NCBI RefSeq assembly: GCF_002017875.1
Contig: NZ_MUFV01000001.1
Coordinates: forward strand, 434,001-498,000
Source of the DNA: Deinococcus sp. LM3
Lineage (GTDB): Bacteria; Deinococcota; Deinococci; Deinococcales; Deinococcaceae
Reading direction: 5' to 3'
DNA: 64,000 bases
Part shown: one piece after another, positions 40,202-49,121 of the stretch
Position numbering within the stretch: position 1 is the stretch's first letter
Layout of the letters: each line of letters opens with the position of its first letter
The notes under the pieces: generated by a model
What the model was told of the DNA's origin: nothing
Seen by the model: the letters and a program-made list of their open reading frames with translations, nothing else
Databases searched by the model: none
Program-made: the position numbers and the translations under genes

Positions 40202-40791
<590 letters not shown>

Positions 40792-40863
40792 GGACGGGTT
40801 CTCCTGTGACGCCGGGTCAGGGTGAGGGGAGGTACGCAGGTCAGGCCGGGAGCCGGGGCCGCT

Positions 40864-41349
40864 TCAGCCGAGCAGATCGTCGAGCAGCGCGCTGGCGCCC
40901 TGACTGAAGTCCTCGCCGAGCTGCACCGGGGGAATGTCCTTGAGTTCCTCGAGGATCGCGGCGATCTGCGTGATGCTCTTCTTGGCGTACACCTTCACCT
41001 TGCCGAGCGGGACGCTGGCGTCGAAGATCAGGGTCAGCAGCGAGTCCGCGCCGACCGACTCGACGTACAGGGTGCCGTTCTCGCCCTGGTGGATCTGCTC
41101 GCTGAAGGTCCGTTCGCCCAGCATGTTCGCCAGCGCGGCGGTCGCGGCGGCGTTGCTGGCGACCAGCGTGGCGACGCTGTCGAGCGCCGGGGGTCGCGGC
41201 GCCCACAGCGCCTCCTTGTGCGACAGCACGAAGCCCTTGCGGTCGACGAGCAACCCGTAGCGGACGCCCGTGGTTTCCAGCAGGTCCTGAATCAGTTGAT
41301 CCACGCGCTCGAAGGCGTCGCCGTACAGCGCCAGTGAAGGTTCGATCAT
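40864..41349 (-). CDS. mglB: Roadblock/LC7 protein MglB, GTPase-activating partner
   Basis: The 161-residue protein has a Roadblock/LC7 domain: LIQDLLETTGVRYGLLVDRKGFVLSHK near 18-45, VATLVASNAAATAALANML, and the acidic C terminus. MglB dimers stimulate MglA GTP hydrolysis. ATG 41349 follows TATACT by 9 nt. It precedes mglA by 72 bp. Confidence 0.88.
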   Translation of the reverse strand: MIEPSLALYGDAFERVDQLIQDLLETTGVRYGLLVDRKGFVLSHKEALWAPRPPALDSVATLVASNAAATAALANMLGERTFSEQIHQGENGTLYVESVGADSLLTLIFDASVPLGKVKVYAKKSITQIAAILEELKDIPPVQLGEDFSQGASALLDDLLG

Positions 41350-41499
41350 ATGAAAGTCAGTATAGGAAGCGTTTGGCACAAGAGCCTGACGGACCTGCGG
41401 GGCCGCGTGAGAAACTCCGCGCGGCGGGCGGCCGCCCCGGCTCCGAAGCTGACGGGCCGCTCACCCGCCGCCCCGCCCGTGGGCGTTACACTCGCCCGC

Positions 41500-43503
41500 G
41501 TGAGTCTGCGCCGTTCCGTTCTTTTTTGTCGTTCAGCACGGCTGCCATTCCTGCGGCGGGCAGGGGCGGGGTGGCGGCTGCTGCTGCTGACCGCGCTGCT
41601 GGGCGGGGCAGCGTCGGCGCGGCCCGTTGCGATCGGCGGCGTGAAACAGAGTGCCGCGCTCGATTCGCGGCAGTTCGCGGGTGGCGAGGCACTGGCCGTG
41701 TGGACCCTGCCGAGGCTGGGCGTGGCGGTGCGCAACGACCCGCAGGACCTGCGCCTGCAACTGACGCGCAATCAGGTGACGCGCGAACTGCGCTTCTCGC
41801 CGCAGACCGGGTGGCGGGCCGTGGGGTTCACGCTGAACACGAAACTGCCGCTGCCGGAACTGGCGGGCGGCAGCCTGTTCGTGCCGCTTCAGGCGCTGAC
41901 GGCGCTGGGCGTGACCGTCACGGCGGACGCCCCGGACCTGCTGGATTTCGCGGCGCCCACACAGGTGCCACTCGAGACGCTGCCACCCTCGCCCACGATT
42001 CCCGCCACTGGCACTCCCGGCACTGGCACTCCCGGCACTGGCACTCCTTCTCCGGCCACGGGCACCCCGGCAGGCGTGACGCCGCTCCCGGTGCCGCCCA
42101 CCACCACGCCGCCCACCACCACACCGCCCACCACCACACCGCCCGTCCCGACCTTCACGCCGGTCGCGTCGCTGGGCACGGTCCGCGTGAGCCGCGCGCT
42201 GCACCGCACGGTCGAGGTGCAGCGCGTCGTGCTGGAACTGAACGTGGCAGACTCGCGCCTCACGCCGTTCGCCGTGACGCGCGAGGCGGCCGGGCTGACC
42301 GTCACGCTGCCCGGCGTGAGTGCTGCGCCCGTCACGCAGAAACTGGAGTCCGGCGATCAGCTGTCCGTGCAGCCCACCGCGACCGGCGCGGCCGTCCGGC
42401 TCGGCACCGGCGGGGGCCGCAGCGAGATCTTCACGCTGGACAACCCGGCCCGCGTGGTCATCGACACGACCACCTACACCGACACGCGCGTGCCGCCGCC
42501 CATCAACCCGGACTCCCTGGCCCCCGGCGTCACGTACCGGCAGCAGGGCAAACTGCACCTGCTGAGTTTCGACCCGGCGCAGTACCAGACCCGCGTCGTG
42601 AGCGCCCCGGCCGGCCGGACGAGCGGCGTGGCGGACCTCGTGCGGTCGGTGGGCGGCGTGGCCGGCGTGAACGGCGGATACTTCGACCCGGCCAGCAGCC
42701 TCCCGGTGGATCTGGTCGCCACGGGCGGCCTGATGACGGCCGGCAGCCTGGAGAAACGCGCCACGCTGGGCGTCACGGCGCAGGGCGACACGCTGTTCGG
42801 CTACCCCCGCCCCCGCTACGTCCTGAGCGGCACGGACAGCCTGGGCGCGCCGTTCAGCGTCACCGTGAACAGCGTGCGCGCCCGGTCCGCCCCGGACCTG
42901 CTGACTGCCTTCGTCGGGGACGGGCGCAGCAGCGTCGGCGCGGACGGCCTGACCACCCTGTACGCCGCGCCGGGCAGCGCCACGGTCCTGCGCGCCCTGA
43001 CCGGCCCGGTCACGCCGCCCGCCGGGACGCTCAGCTTCACCTTCGACCCGGCCCGCTACCCGCAACTGCCACGCTCGGCCGGCGCGCCCCTGACCGTCAG
43101 TCTGAACTGGCGGGCCGACGCCCCCTGGGACGGCGCGGTGGACGCCCTGAGTGCCGGGCCGCTGCTCGTGCAGGGCGGCCGGGTCGTGCTGGACCCGGTT
43201 CGCGAGGGGTTCAACACCAGCGCCAGCATCTGGCGGCCCACCCGGCAGGTGGCGTTCGGGACGCTGGGCGGCCAGCCCACGATCGCCTACCTGGAACACG
43301 GCAGTCCCGAAACCTTCGCCGCCGCGCTGGCCGGGGCGGGCCTGCGGGATGCCGTGCGCCTCGACAGTGGCAGCAGCGCCACCGCGTATGTCACGGGCGG
43401 GTACGCCGACCTGGGCGGGTACCTGAACACCGTCTGGAGCCGCAGCGTGCCCAACGCGCTGGTGCTGGTGCCGCGCCCCGGCACGGCCGCCGCGAAGAAG
43501 TGA
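41500..43503 (+). CDS. Exported phosphodiester glycosidase (NAGPA) domain protein
   Basis: The 667-residue protein has a signal peptide ending near GGAASARP, an N-terminal copper-amine-oxidase-like or stalk domain (to about 150), a Thr/Pro/Gly-rich repeat linker (about 168-215), an AMIN-like beta domain (to about 330), and a C-terminal NAGPA-type domain with GVAGVNGGYFDPASSLPVD near 388, FGYPRPRYVLSG, and LDSGSSATAYVTGGY near 621. This class cleaves sugar-phosphodiesters or modifies exopolysaccharide. GTG 41500 follows TACACT by 7 nt, so a 50-codon longer frame is rejected. Confidence 0.82.
   Translation: MSLRRSVLFCRSARLPFLRRAGAGWRLLLLTALLGGAASARPVAIGGVKQSAALDSRQFAGGEALAVWTLPRLGVAVRNDPQDLRLQLTRNQVTRELRFSPQTGWRAVGFTLNTKLPLPELAGGSLFVPLQALTALGVTVTADAPDLLDFAAPTQVPLETLPPSPTIPATGTPGTGTPGTGTPSPATGTPAGVTPLPVPPTTTPPTTTPPTTTPPVPTFTPVASLGTVRVSRALHRTVEVQRVVLELNVADSRLTPFAVTREAAGLTVTLPGVSAAPVTQKLESGDQLSVQPTATGAAVRLGTGGGRSEIFTLDNPARVVIDTTTYTDTRVPPPINPDSLAPGVTYRQQGKLHLLSFDPAQYQTRVVSAPAGRTSGVADLVRSVGGVAGVNGGYFDPASSLPVDLVATGGLMTAGSLEKRATLGVTAQGDTLFGYPRPRYVLSGTDSLGAPFSVTVNSVRARSAPDLLTAFVGDGRSSVGADGLTTLYAAPGSATVLRALTGPVTPPAGTLSFTFDPARYPQLPRSAGAPLTVSLNWRADAPWDGAVDALSAGPLLVQGGRVVLDPVREGFNTSASIWRPTRQVAFGTLGGQPTIAYLEHGSPETFAAALAGAGLRDAVRLDSGSSATAYVTGGYADLGGYLNTVWSRSVPNALVLVPRPGTAAAKK
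42006..42148 (+). repeat. In-frame coding minisatellites (two 15-bp arrays)
   Basis: About three units of GGCACTCCCGGCACT (42006-42049) and three of CCGCCCACCACCACA (42096-42146) encode GTPGT and PPTTT repeats of the linker. The unit length keeps the frame. Confidence 0.8.
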
Positions 43504-43530
43504 GGGCCTTTCCCACTCCCCACGGCTCCT

Positions 43531-44073
43531 CTACGCCCGGATGTTGATCAGTTCCATCAGGCGCAGGTAGGCCTGCGCGGTCACCTGCACGTCACCGAAC
43601 GAGCGGTGGCGGCCGCCGGGCGCGAAGTTCAGGCCCAGACGGTCGGCCAGGACGGTCAGGTTGTGCGCGCGTTCCTTGGGGAAGGCGCGGCGCGAGAGTT
43701 GCACGGTGCAGTGTTCGCTGGCGGGCGCCCAGGTCAGGCCGTGCCGCTGGGCGTTGGCGCGCATGAAGCCGCCGTCGAAGCCGATGTTGTGCGCCACGAC
43801 CGGCCAGCCGTTCACGTACTCGATGAATTCCGGCAGAACCTCGGCGATGGTCGGGGCGGCGCGGACCATGGCGTTGCTGATGCCGTGCACCTGCTCGGCC
43901 CGCCAGGGGATCATCAGGGTCTGCCCGTCCGGGGTGGTGGGGCGCACCAGCGTCTCGTACTTCAGGTGTTCCTGCACCTGACCGTCCACGATCCGCACCG
44001 CGCCGATTTCCACGATGCCGTCCCGTTCCGGTGAGAGGCCCGTGGTTTCAAGGTCGAACACGACAACATTCAC
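43531..44073 (-). CDS. DEDDh 3'-5' exonuclease (DNA polymerase III epsilon-like)
   Basis: The 180-residue protein has ExoI FDLETTGLS near 6-14 (Asp and Glu ligands), ExoII with VVAHNIGFDGGFMRANA near 93, and ExoIII HRSFGDVQVTA near 154 with the general-base His. It fits the proofreading-exonuclease/DnaQ fold as a free-standing enzyme; it may be the epsilon subunit or a repair exonuclease. The GTG at 44073 is 7 nt after TACGCT. Confidence 0.85.
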   Translation of the reverse strand: MNVVVFDLETTGLSPERDGIVEIGAVRIVDGQVQEHLKYETLVRPTTPDGQTLMIPWRAEQVHGISNAMVRAAPTIAEVLPEFIEYVNGWPVVAHNIGFDGGFMRANAQRHGLTWAPASEHCTVQLSRRAFPKERAHNLTVLADRLGLNFAPGGRHRSFGDVQVTAQAYLRLMELINIRA

Positions 44074-44140
44074 GCCCCGCAGCGTAGCGCGTGCGGGGCG
44101 GGGCTTCTGTGGGGTGTGCGCGGCGTTCGAGTGAGGGCCG

Positions 44141-45052
44141 TCAGGTGGGAGCGCTCAGGGCCGCCAGGGCTTCCTCCTTACCCTTGGCCTCGACCTCGAT
44201 CCAGGGAACGTCGTGGTAGGCGCTGGGCAGGTGGGTGATCAGATGGCTGTGGCGGCGGTCCTGGGGGCCGTCGATGCCGTTACTGAGGTGCACGACCTGC
44301 CAGTCCGGGGGGGTCCAGGTGCGGCGGGCACTCAGGACCCACTCGCGGACGCTGGGGTGTTCCTGGTCGGGCAGGCGGTCGTGGATGACGTGGTGGTGCG
44401 CGTCGAACACGAGGGGCGTGCCGGTGGCCTCGCAGACGGGCAGCAGGTCGCGGGGGCTGTAGGCGCGTTCGTCGTTTTCCAGGCCTAGGCGCAGGCGCAC
44501 GGCGTCCGGCAGGTCGGGGATCAGGGCGCGCAGTTCGGCGGCGCGGCCGCCCTTGCCGCCGTGCAGCAGCAGCAGGTTCCAGGGGGTGCGACTCAGGCCC
44601 AGGCTGTCCATGACGCGGGCGTGGGCGCCGATGGCGCGCAGGCTGTTCTCGCGGACTTCGGGTCGGTCGCTGTTCAGCACGATGAACTGCTCGGGGTGCA
44701 TCAGCACGCGGATACCGGCGTCCGCGAAGGCCTGCCCGGCGCGGGTCAGCTGCGGGGCGAGGTGGGTCAGGACGGCCGCGCCCACGTCGTCACCGGCGAG
44801 GTCCAGCATGGGGAACAGACTGGAACTCAGGCGGTACAGCCGGATGCCGCGCTCCTGACAGAAGGCGGCGGCGGCGCGCAGCCGGGCGGTGTTGTCGGCG
44901 TACAGGTCCAGCAGGGCACCCTCGCGCGCGGCGGGGGTCAGGGCGCGGTAACGGGTGAGGGTGATGGTCCGGAAGCGGACCTCGGGGCCGGCGGTCAGGC
45001 ACACCAGACCGTAGGCGGGGCTGACGGGGGTGGGGGCGGGTGGCGTGGTCAC
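44141..45052 (-). CDS. uvsE: UV damage endonuclease UvsE (UvdE)
   Basis: The 303-residue TIM-barrel endonuclease nicks DNA 5' to UV photoproducts, the alternative excision pathway of Deinococcus. It contains YGLVCLTAGPEVRFRTIT at the start, IRLYRLSSSLFPMLDLA near 79, RVLMHPEQFIVLNSDRPEV near 125, RLGLENDERAYSP near 200 and VFDAHHHVIHD near 226, giving the Glu, His and Asp metal ligands. GTG 45052 overlaps the DUF2256 stop by 4 bp (GTGA), deciding the start. Confidence 0.93.
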   Translation of the reverse strand: MTTPPAPTPVSPAYGLVCLTAGPEVRFRTITLTRYRALTPAAREGALLDLYADNTARLRAAAAFCQERGIRLYRLSSSLFPMLDLAGDDVGAAVLTHLAPQLTRAGQAFADAGIRVLMHPEQFIVLNSDRPEVRENSLRAIGAHARVMDSLGLSRTPWNLLLLHGGKGGRAAELRALIPDLPDAVRLRLGLENDERAYSPRDLLPVCEATGTPLVFDAHHHVIHDRLPDQEHPSVREWVLSARRTWTPPDWQVVHLSNGIDGPQDRRHSHLITHLPSAYHDVPWIEVEAKGKEEALAALSAPT

Positions 45053-45228
45053 GGGCGGTCCCGCTTGGCGGCGGCGCGGCAGCGGTCCGAGCAGTACAGG
45101 ACCTGATCCCAGTCGCGTTCCCATTTCTTGCGCCACGTGAAGGGCAGGCCGCAGTGGGCGCAGATTTTGCTGGGGCGCTGGCTGGGGGGGCGGCCGCCGC
45201 CGGGGCGTTTGGCAGGGGTGGGGCTCAT
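45049..45228 (-). CDS. DUF2256 zinc-finger-like small protein
   Basis: The 59-residue product contains the DUF2256 core KICAHCGLPFTWRKKWERDW followed by CSDRC, giving two CxxC/CxxxC metal-binding pairs. It is coupled to uvsE, a link that may reflect a joint role in photoproduct repair; DUF2256 genes are often near photolyase-type genes. ATG 45228 follows CACACT by 7 nt, an imperfect -10. Confidence 0.85.
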   Translation of the reverse strand: MSPTPAKRPGGGRPPSQRPSKICAHCGLPFTWRKKWERDWDQVLYCSDRCRAAAKRDRP

Positions 45229-45321
45229 GCGTCCGAGTGTGGCGCGTGGGCAGGCAGAGATGTGTGGGCGGGGATGCCAGGGGCCGTCATCGTTTCTGAT
45301 GGTTCGGTTCCCCCCCGATTC

Positions 45322-45335
45322 TGAAAGGCCTTTCA
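45322..45335. promoter_or_regulatory. Palindrome, possible upstream operator of the GH16 gene
   Basis: TGAAAGGCCTTTCA is a perfect 14-bp palindrome, 168 bp upstream of the related site at 45490-45503 (TGACAGCGCTTTCA). Confidence 0.4.
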
Positions 45336-45488
45336 AAAGTGGGGGTTTTTGGGACTCCGGCGTGGAACCGTTTCACCAGACCCGACCCGAAGACCCCATT
45401 TCATGAAAGATCGCAAACTCCCTTGCCGTGGGCGGTTTTGAGGGACGCGTCCTGCATGATCCGGCGTGCCGTCCTCTCCGGCAGAGTC

Positions 45489-45517
45489 TTGACAGCGCTT
45501 TCAGAAATGCTTAGGCT
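45489..45517 (+). promoter_or_regulatory. GH16 promoter with LacI-type operator
   Basis: TTGACA (45489-45494) and TAGGCT (45512-45517) are 17 bp apart, a consensus-quality promoter. The near-palindrome TGACAGCGCTTTCA (45490-45503) covers the -35 and spacer and has the central CG and AGCGCT core of LacI-family operators. A roughly 90-nt leader follows before the ATG. Confidence 0.75.
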
Positions 45518-45616
45518 CGGAAGGACAACGCAACCCAGCGGGCCACCGGCCCACCACCGTCCCCCACTGATCCGCAGCGGGGCGACCTTCACGGCACGCT
45601 TGCAAGGAGCCCCGCC

Positions 45617-47602
45617 ATGACCCGATCCCGCCTGCCGTCCACCCTGACCCTCGCCCTGTGCGCCGCGCTGCTCGCCGGCTGCGCCCGCTCCGGCCCCACC
45701 GGACCGCAACCCGTCTGGCAGGACGAGTTCAACGGCACCACCCTCAGCAGCGCCCGCTGGACCCCGCAGATCGGCAACGGGTTCATGTCCGGCAGCGAGT
45801 ACGTGAGTGGCTGGGGCAACAACGAACTCCAGTACTACACCGACCGGCCCGAAAACGTGCGCGTCGAGAACGGCGAACTGGTCATCACGGCCCGCCGGGG
45901 CGCCTACCAGGGAATCGCGAACGGCCAGACCAGCACCTTCGACTGGACCTCGGCCCGCGTCCGCACCGCCGGGAAGTTCAGCCGCGCCTACGGCAAATTC
46001 GAGATCCGCGCGAAATTCCCCACCGGCAAGGGCCTGTGGCCCGCCATCTGGATGCTGCCGGAAGAACCCAACCCCTACGGCACCTGGGCGGCCGGCGGCG
46101 AGATCGACATCGCCGAGGGCTGGGGCAGCAAACCCACGGAACTCGCGCAGACCCTGCACTACGGCGGGCAGTGGCCGAACAACGTGTACTCCGGCACCAC
46201 CGTGAACTTCCCGAACGGCGGCACCATGGACCAGTGGCACACCTACACCGTGGAGTGGACGCCCGGCAAGATCCAGTGGTTCATCGACGGCCAACTGACC
46301 AGCGAGAAGACCGGCTGGTGGAGCGCCAAGGGCACGCCCCCCACCAGCGACGCCGACCTGCACTCCTGGCCCGCCCCGTTCGACAAGCCGTTCCACCTGC
46401 TGCTGAACCTCGCAGTGGGCGGCAACTTCGACGGCAACCCGAACGCCAGCACCCCCGACACCGCCGAGATGCGCGTGGATTACGTGCGCGTGTACGGCCT
46501 GACCGGCGAGACCGCCAGCCCCGGCCCCCGCCCCGCCACGAAATTCCCCTGGACGCCCGCCGTGGCCCGGCCCGCCCAGCCCGACGGCAACCTCGTGTTC
46601 AACGAATCCTTCGACTGGGCCGACACCGATCCGCGCGTCACGGCTGACGCCTCCCGCCTGGACGGCGTGACCCAGAGCGCGTACTGGACGCTATTCCGCA
46701 GCGACGGGCAGGCCACCCTGAGTAACGACACCGCCGCCGGGAAGGCCCTGAAGGTGGATATCACCAACCCCGGCAGCGTGAATTACGCCGTGCAGGTCCG
46801 GCAGGACGGCCTGAACCTCGAAACCGGCGGGAAGTACGAGGTGTCCTTCGACGCCTGGGCGCAGACCGCGCGGCCCATGATGCTGAAAGTCGGTGGCGGC
46901 CAGGACCGCGGGTACGCCGCGTACTCCGGCGAGCAGACCATCCAGCTGGGCACCACGAAGGAGCGCAAGACGGTCACCTTCGACATGAAAGCCACCACGG
47001 ACGCCGCCACCCGCCTGGAATTCAACCTCGGGAACGCCGGGACCGGCCCCGTCTGGATCGACAACGTGGTCGTCAAGCGCGTCGGGAACGCCGCCGGGGC
47101 CCGCCCACCCGCCGCCGACGGAAACCTGCTGTACAACGCCGCGTTCACGCAGGACAGCCCCACCCACCCCGGCATCACGGGCGTGCCCGGCACCGCCTAC
47201 TGGACCACCTGGAGCAATGTTCCGGAACGCCTGAACACCAGCGTCAGCGGCGGCACCGTCACCCTGAACGTCAAGGACGTGGACCCCGCCAACAACTGGC
47301 ACATCCAGCTGAACCAGACCGACGTGCCCCTGACCGCCGGGAAGTCCTACACCCTGACCTTCAAGGGCAGGGCCACCGACGCCCGCGAGGTCGCCGTCGT
47401 GATCGGCGAGAACGGCGGCAGCTACGCCCGCTACCTCGATAAGACCGCCGCCCTGAACGCCACCGAGCAGACCTTCACGTACACCTTCACGGCGGCCGCC
47501 ACGAACCCCGCCGCGCAACTCCAGATTCTCGGCGCGGTCGGCACGCCCGGCAGCAGCTACGGCCTGAGCTTCCGCGACTTCAGGCTCGTGCAGAACCCCT
47601 GA
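45617..47602 (+). CDS. Secreted GH16 beta-glucanase lipoprotein with two CBM4/9-like modules
   Basis: The 661-residue protein has a lipoprotein signal (lipobox LLAGC, Cys22), a GH16 catalytic domain (about 30-295) with GLWPAIWMLPE and the active-site block GGEIDIAEGWG (two Glu flanking Asp), then two beta-sandwich modules (about 325-490 and 505-660) beginning NLVFNESFDW and NLLYNAAFTQ, typical of CBM4/9. It probably hydrolyses laminarin-like beta-1,3-glucan. AAGGAG precedes the ATG; LacI-type sites upstream imply sugar induction. Confidence 0.92.
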   Translation: MTRSRLPSTLTLALCAALLAGCARSGPTGPQPVWQDEFNGTTLSSARWTPQIGNGFMSGSEYVSGWGNNELQYYTDRPENVRVENGELVITARRGAYQGIANGQTSTFDWTSARVRTAGKFSRAYGKFEIRAKFPTGKGLWPAIWMLPEEPNPYGTWAAGGEIDIAEGWGSKPTELAQTLHYGGQWPNNVYSGTTVNFPNGGTMDQWHTYTVEWTPGKIQWFIDGQLTSEKTGWWSAKGTPPTSDADLHSWPAPFDKPFHLLLNLAVGGNFDGNPNASTPDTAEMRVDYVRVYGLTGETASPGPRPATKFPWTPAVARPAQPDGNLVFNESFDWADTDPRVTADASRLDGVTQSAYWTLFRSDGQATLSNDTAAGKALKVDITNPGSVNYAVQVRQDGLNLETGGKYEVSFDAWAQTARPMMLKVGGGQDRGYAAYSGEQTIQLGTTKERKTVTFDMKATTDAATRLEFNLGNAGTGPVWIDNVVVKRVGNAAGARPPAADGNLLYNAAFTQDSPTHPGITGVPGTAYWTTWSNVPERLNTSVSGGTVTLNVKDVDPANNWHIQLNQTDVPLTAGKSYTLTFKGRATDAREVAVVIGENGGSYARYLDKTAALNATEQTFTYTFTAAATNPAAQLQILGAVGTPGSSYGLSFRDFRLVQNP

Positions 47603-47618
47603 CCTGAACGGAACCTCT

Positions 47619-47649
47619 CCCCCACCCTGGACGCCTGCCAGGGTGGGGG
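47619..47649 (+). terminator. Terminator after the GH16 gene
   Basis: CCCCCACCCTGG pairs with CCAGGGTGGGGG around ACGCCTG, followed by ATTTCG. Confidence 0.85.
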
Positions 47650-47748
47650 ATTTCGCTGCTGGTCATTCTCGCTTGCCGTGGCTGGCGGCCTGTCGCATGA
47701 TTTTCCCAGCAAGTCTTGCATCACAAGGCATTGCTCCGGAGGTCCTCC

Positions 47749-48084
47749 TTGAACCCACTCAAATCCGGCACCATCGACCTCGTCATCCTCGCGGCCGTTC
47801 AGGAACAGCCCCGCTACGGCCTGGAACTCGCGCAGCACATCGGCACCCGCAGCGGCGGCCTGTTCGAACTCAGCGAGGGCACCCTCTACCCCGCCCTGCT
47901 GCGCCTCAGTCGCGCCGGACTCATCGAGGGCCAGTGGCACCCCACCCCCGGCGGCGGCAGTCCCCGCAAGGTGTACACACTGACCGACAGCGGCGGTCAG
48001 GAACTGGAAAGGCGGCGCGGCGAGTGGCAGAAACTCCAGGCGGCCGTGAACGCCCTGATCAGCCGGCGAACGGAACTCGCGTGA
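47749..48084 (+). CDS. PadR family transcriptional regulator
   Basis: The 111-residue protein is a PadR-s1-type winged helix: LKSGTIDLVILAAVQEQPRYGLELAQHI at the N terminus, LSEGTLYPALLRLSRAGLI, and VYTLTDSGGQELERRR. TTG 47749 is chosen because GGAGGT lies 7 nt upstream and the N terminus then matches the family; ATG 47716 would precede the RBS. It overlaps the next gene by GTGA, a common PadR-HAAS arrangement. Confidence 0.88.
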   Translation: MNPLKSGTIDLVILAAVQEQPRYGLELAQHIGTRSGGLFELSEGTLYPALLRLSRAGLIEGQWHPTPGGGSPRKVYTLTDSGGQELERRRGEWQKLQAAVNALISRRTELA

Positions 48085-49121
48085 GCCGCGTCTCCCGTTA
48101 CATCCGCCGCGCCACGACCGGCCTGCCCCGCCACGAACGACTGGAGGTCGCCGCCGAACTGCGCACCCACCTGCTCGACCGGGTGCGGCAACTGGAGGCC
48201 GAGGGATTCAGCCGCCAGGAGGCCGAGCATCTGGCCGTGTCCGCCATGGGCCACCCGGCGGGCACCAACCGCGCCCTGCTGGGGCACGTGTTCACCACCG
48301 CGCTGGGCTGGACGGTCCTGACCGCCCTGATGATCGGGGGCGGAGGCTGGTGGACCTGGACCCACGTGCCGCTCCCGCTGCCCGGCGTGCGCGAGGCCAG
48401 CTGGAACTGGTCGCAGGACCTGAGCAGCGACGACCTGCGGGACGTGCTCGCCACACCGGACGCCCCCCGGGGTCAGATGCTGGCCGCCACCCTGCGTGTC
48501 CCCCCACGTACCGAGTGGGTGTACGTGGCCTTGACGCCGCTGGCGCAGACGAAGGGGCGCGCCTCACTGTCCGCCCACCGGCTGGTTCCCGCACCGGGCA
48601 CAGGGCCGAACCGGGTGCGGCTGGCACGGGCCGTGCTGGGGAGCAGTCCCTGGGACGCCAGCCTGTGTCACGGCGACGGGCTGGCGCTGTTCGCGGCCCT
48701 GACCTGGCCCGCCGAGAAAGACCCTTCCCGCGAATCTCCCACCTGTCTGGCGGACCTTCCGCCCCGTGCTGGCCTCGACTGGGTTCAGGGCAGCTGGGGA
48801 CGAACCTCATGGACTGTCAGGGACGTCCTTAACAGCGACCACCGCTCGGCCCGGACGCTGCCCATGAACGAGTGGACGCCCCTGGCCGTGTATGGCCTGG
48901 ACTACACGCAGGCGGGCGGGAAGCAGCGGAGCGTGATCTGGCGGGAGGACGGGCAGGAGATGAACGTGGCGTACCTGTACTCGGTGATGCCCGCTGACCA
49001 CCGGCGGCACCCGGCCAGGGATGGCGCCGCCCCGGACGTGACCTTCATCCAGGACGGGGCGACCAACTGGCGCAAGGGCACGCCGGACCTTCCCTGGCCG
49101 CAACCGGACCTCAGCCGCTGA
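48081..49121 (+). CDS. PadR-associated HAAS-domain membrane protein
   Basis: The 346-residue product opens with about 65 helical residues (SRYIRRATTGLPRHERLEVAAEL, then QEAEHLAVSAMGHP) resembling the HAAS/permease-prefix signalling domain, then one membrane helix (about 72-92) and a large extracytoplasmic part of unknown type. HAAS proteins are encoded beside PadR regulators and may relay membrane signals to them. The GTG start overlaps padR by 4 bp, and its 3' end overlaps the convergent aroG by 11 bp. Confidence 0.7.
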   Translation: MSRVSRYIRRATTGLPRHERLEVAAELRTHLLDRVRQLEAEGFSRQEAEHLAVSAMGHPAGTNRALLGHVFTTALGWTVLTALMIGGGGWWTWTHVPLPLPGVREASWNWSQDLSSDDLRDVLATPDAPRGQMLAATLRVPPRTEWVYVALTPLAQTKGRASLSAHRLVPAPGTGPNRVRLARAVLGSSPWDASLCHGDGLALFAALTWPAEKDPSRESPTCLADLPPRAGLDWVQGSWGRTSWTVRDVLNSDHRSARTLPMNEWTPLAVYGLDYTQAGGKQRSVIWREDGQEMNVAYLYSVMPADHRRHPARDGAAPDVTFIQDGATNWRKGTPDLPWPQPDLSR

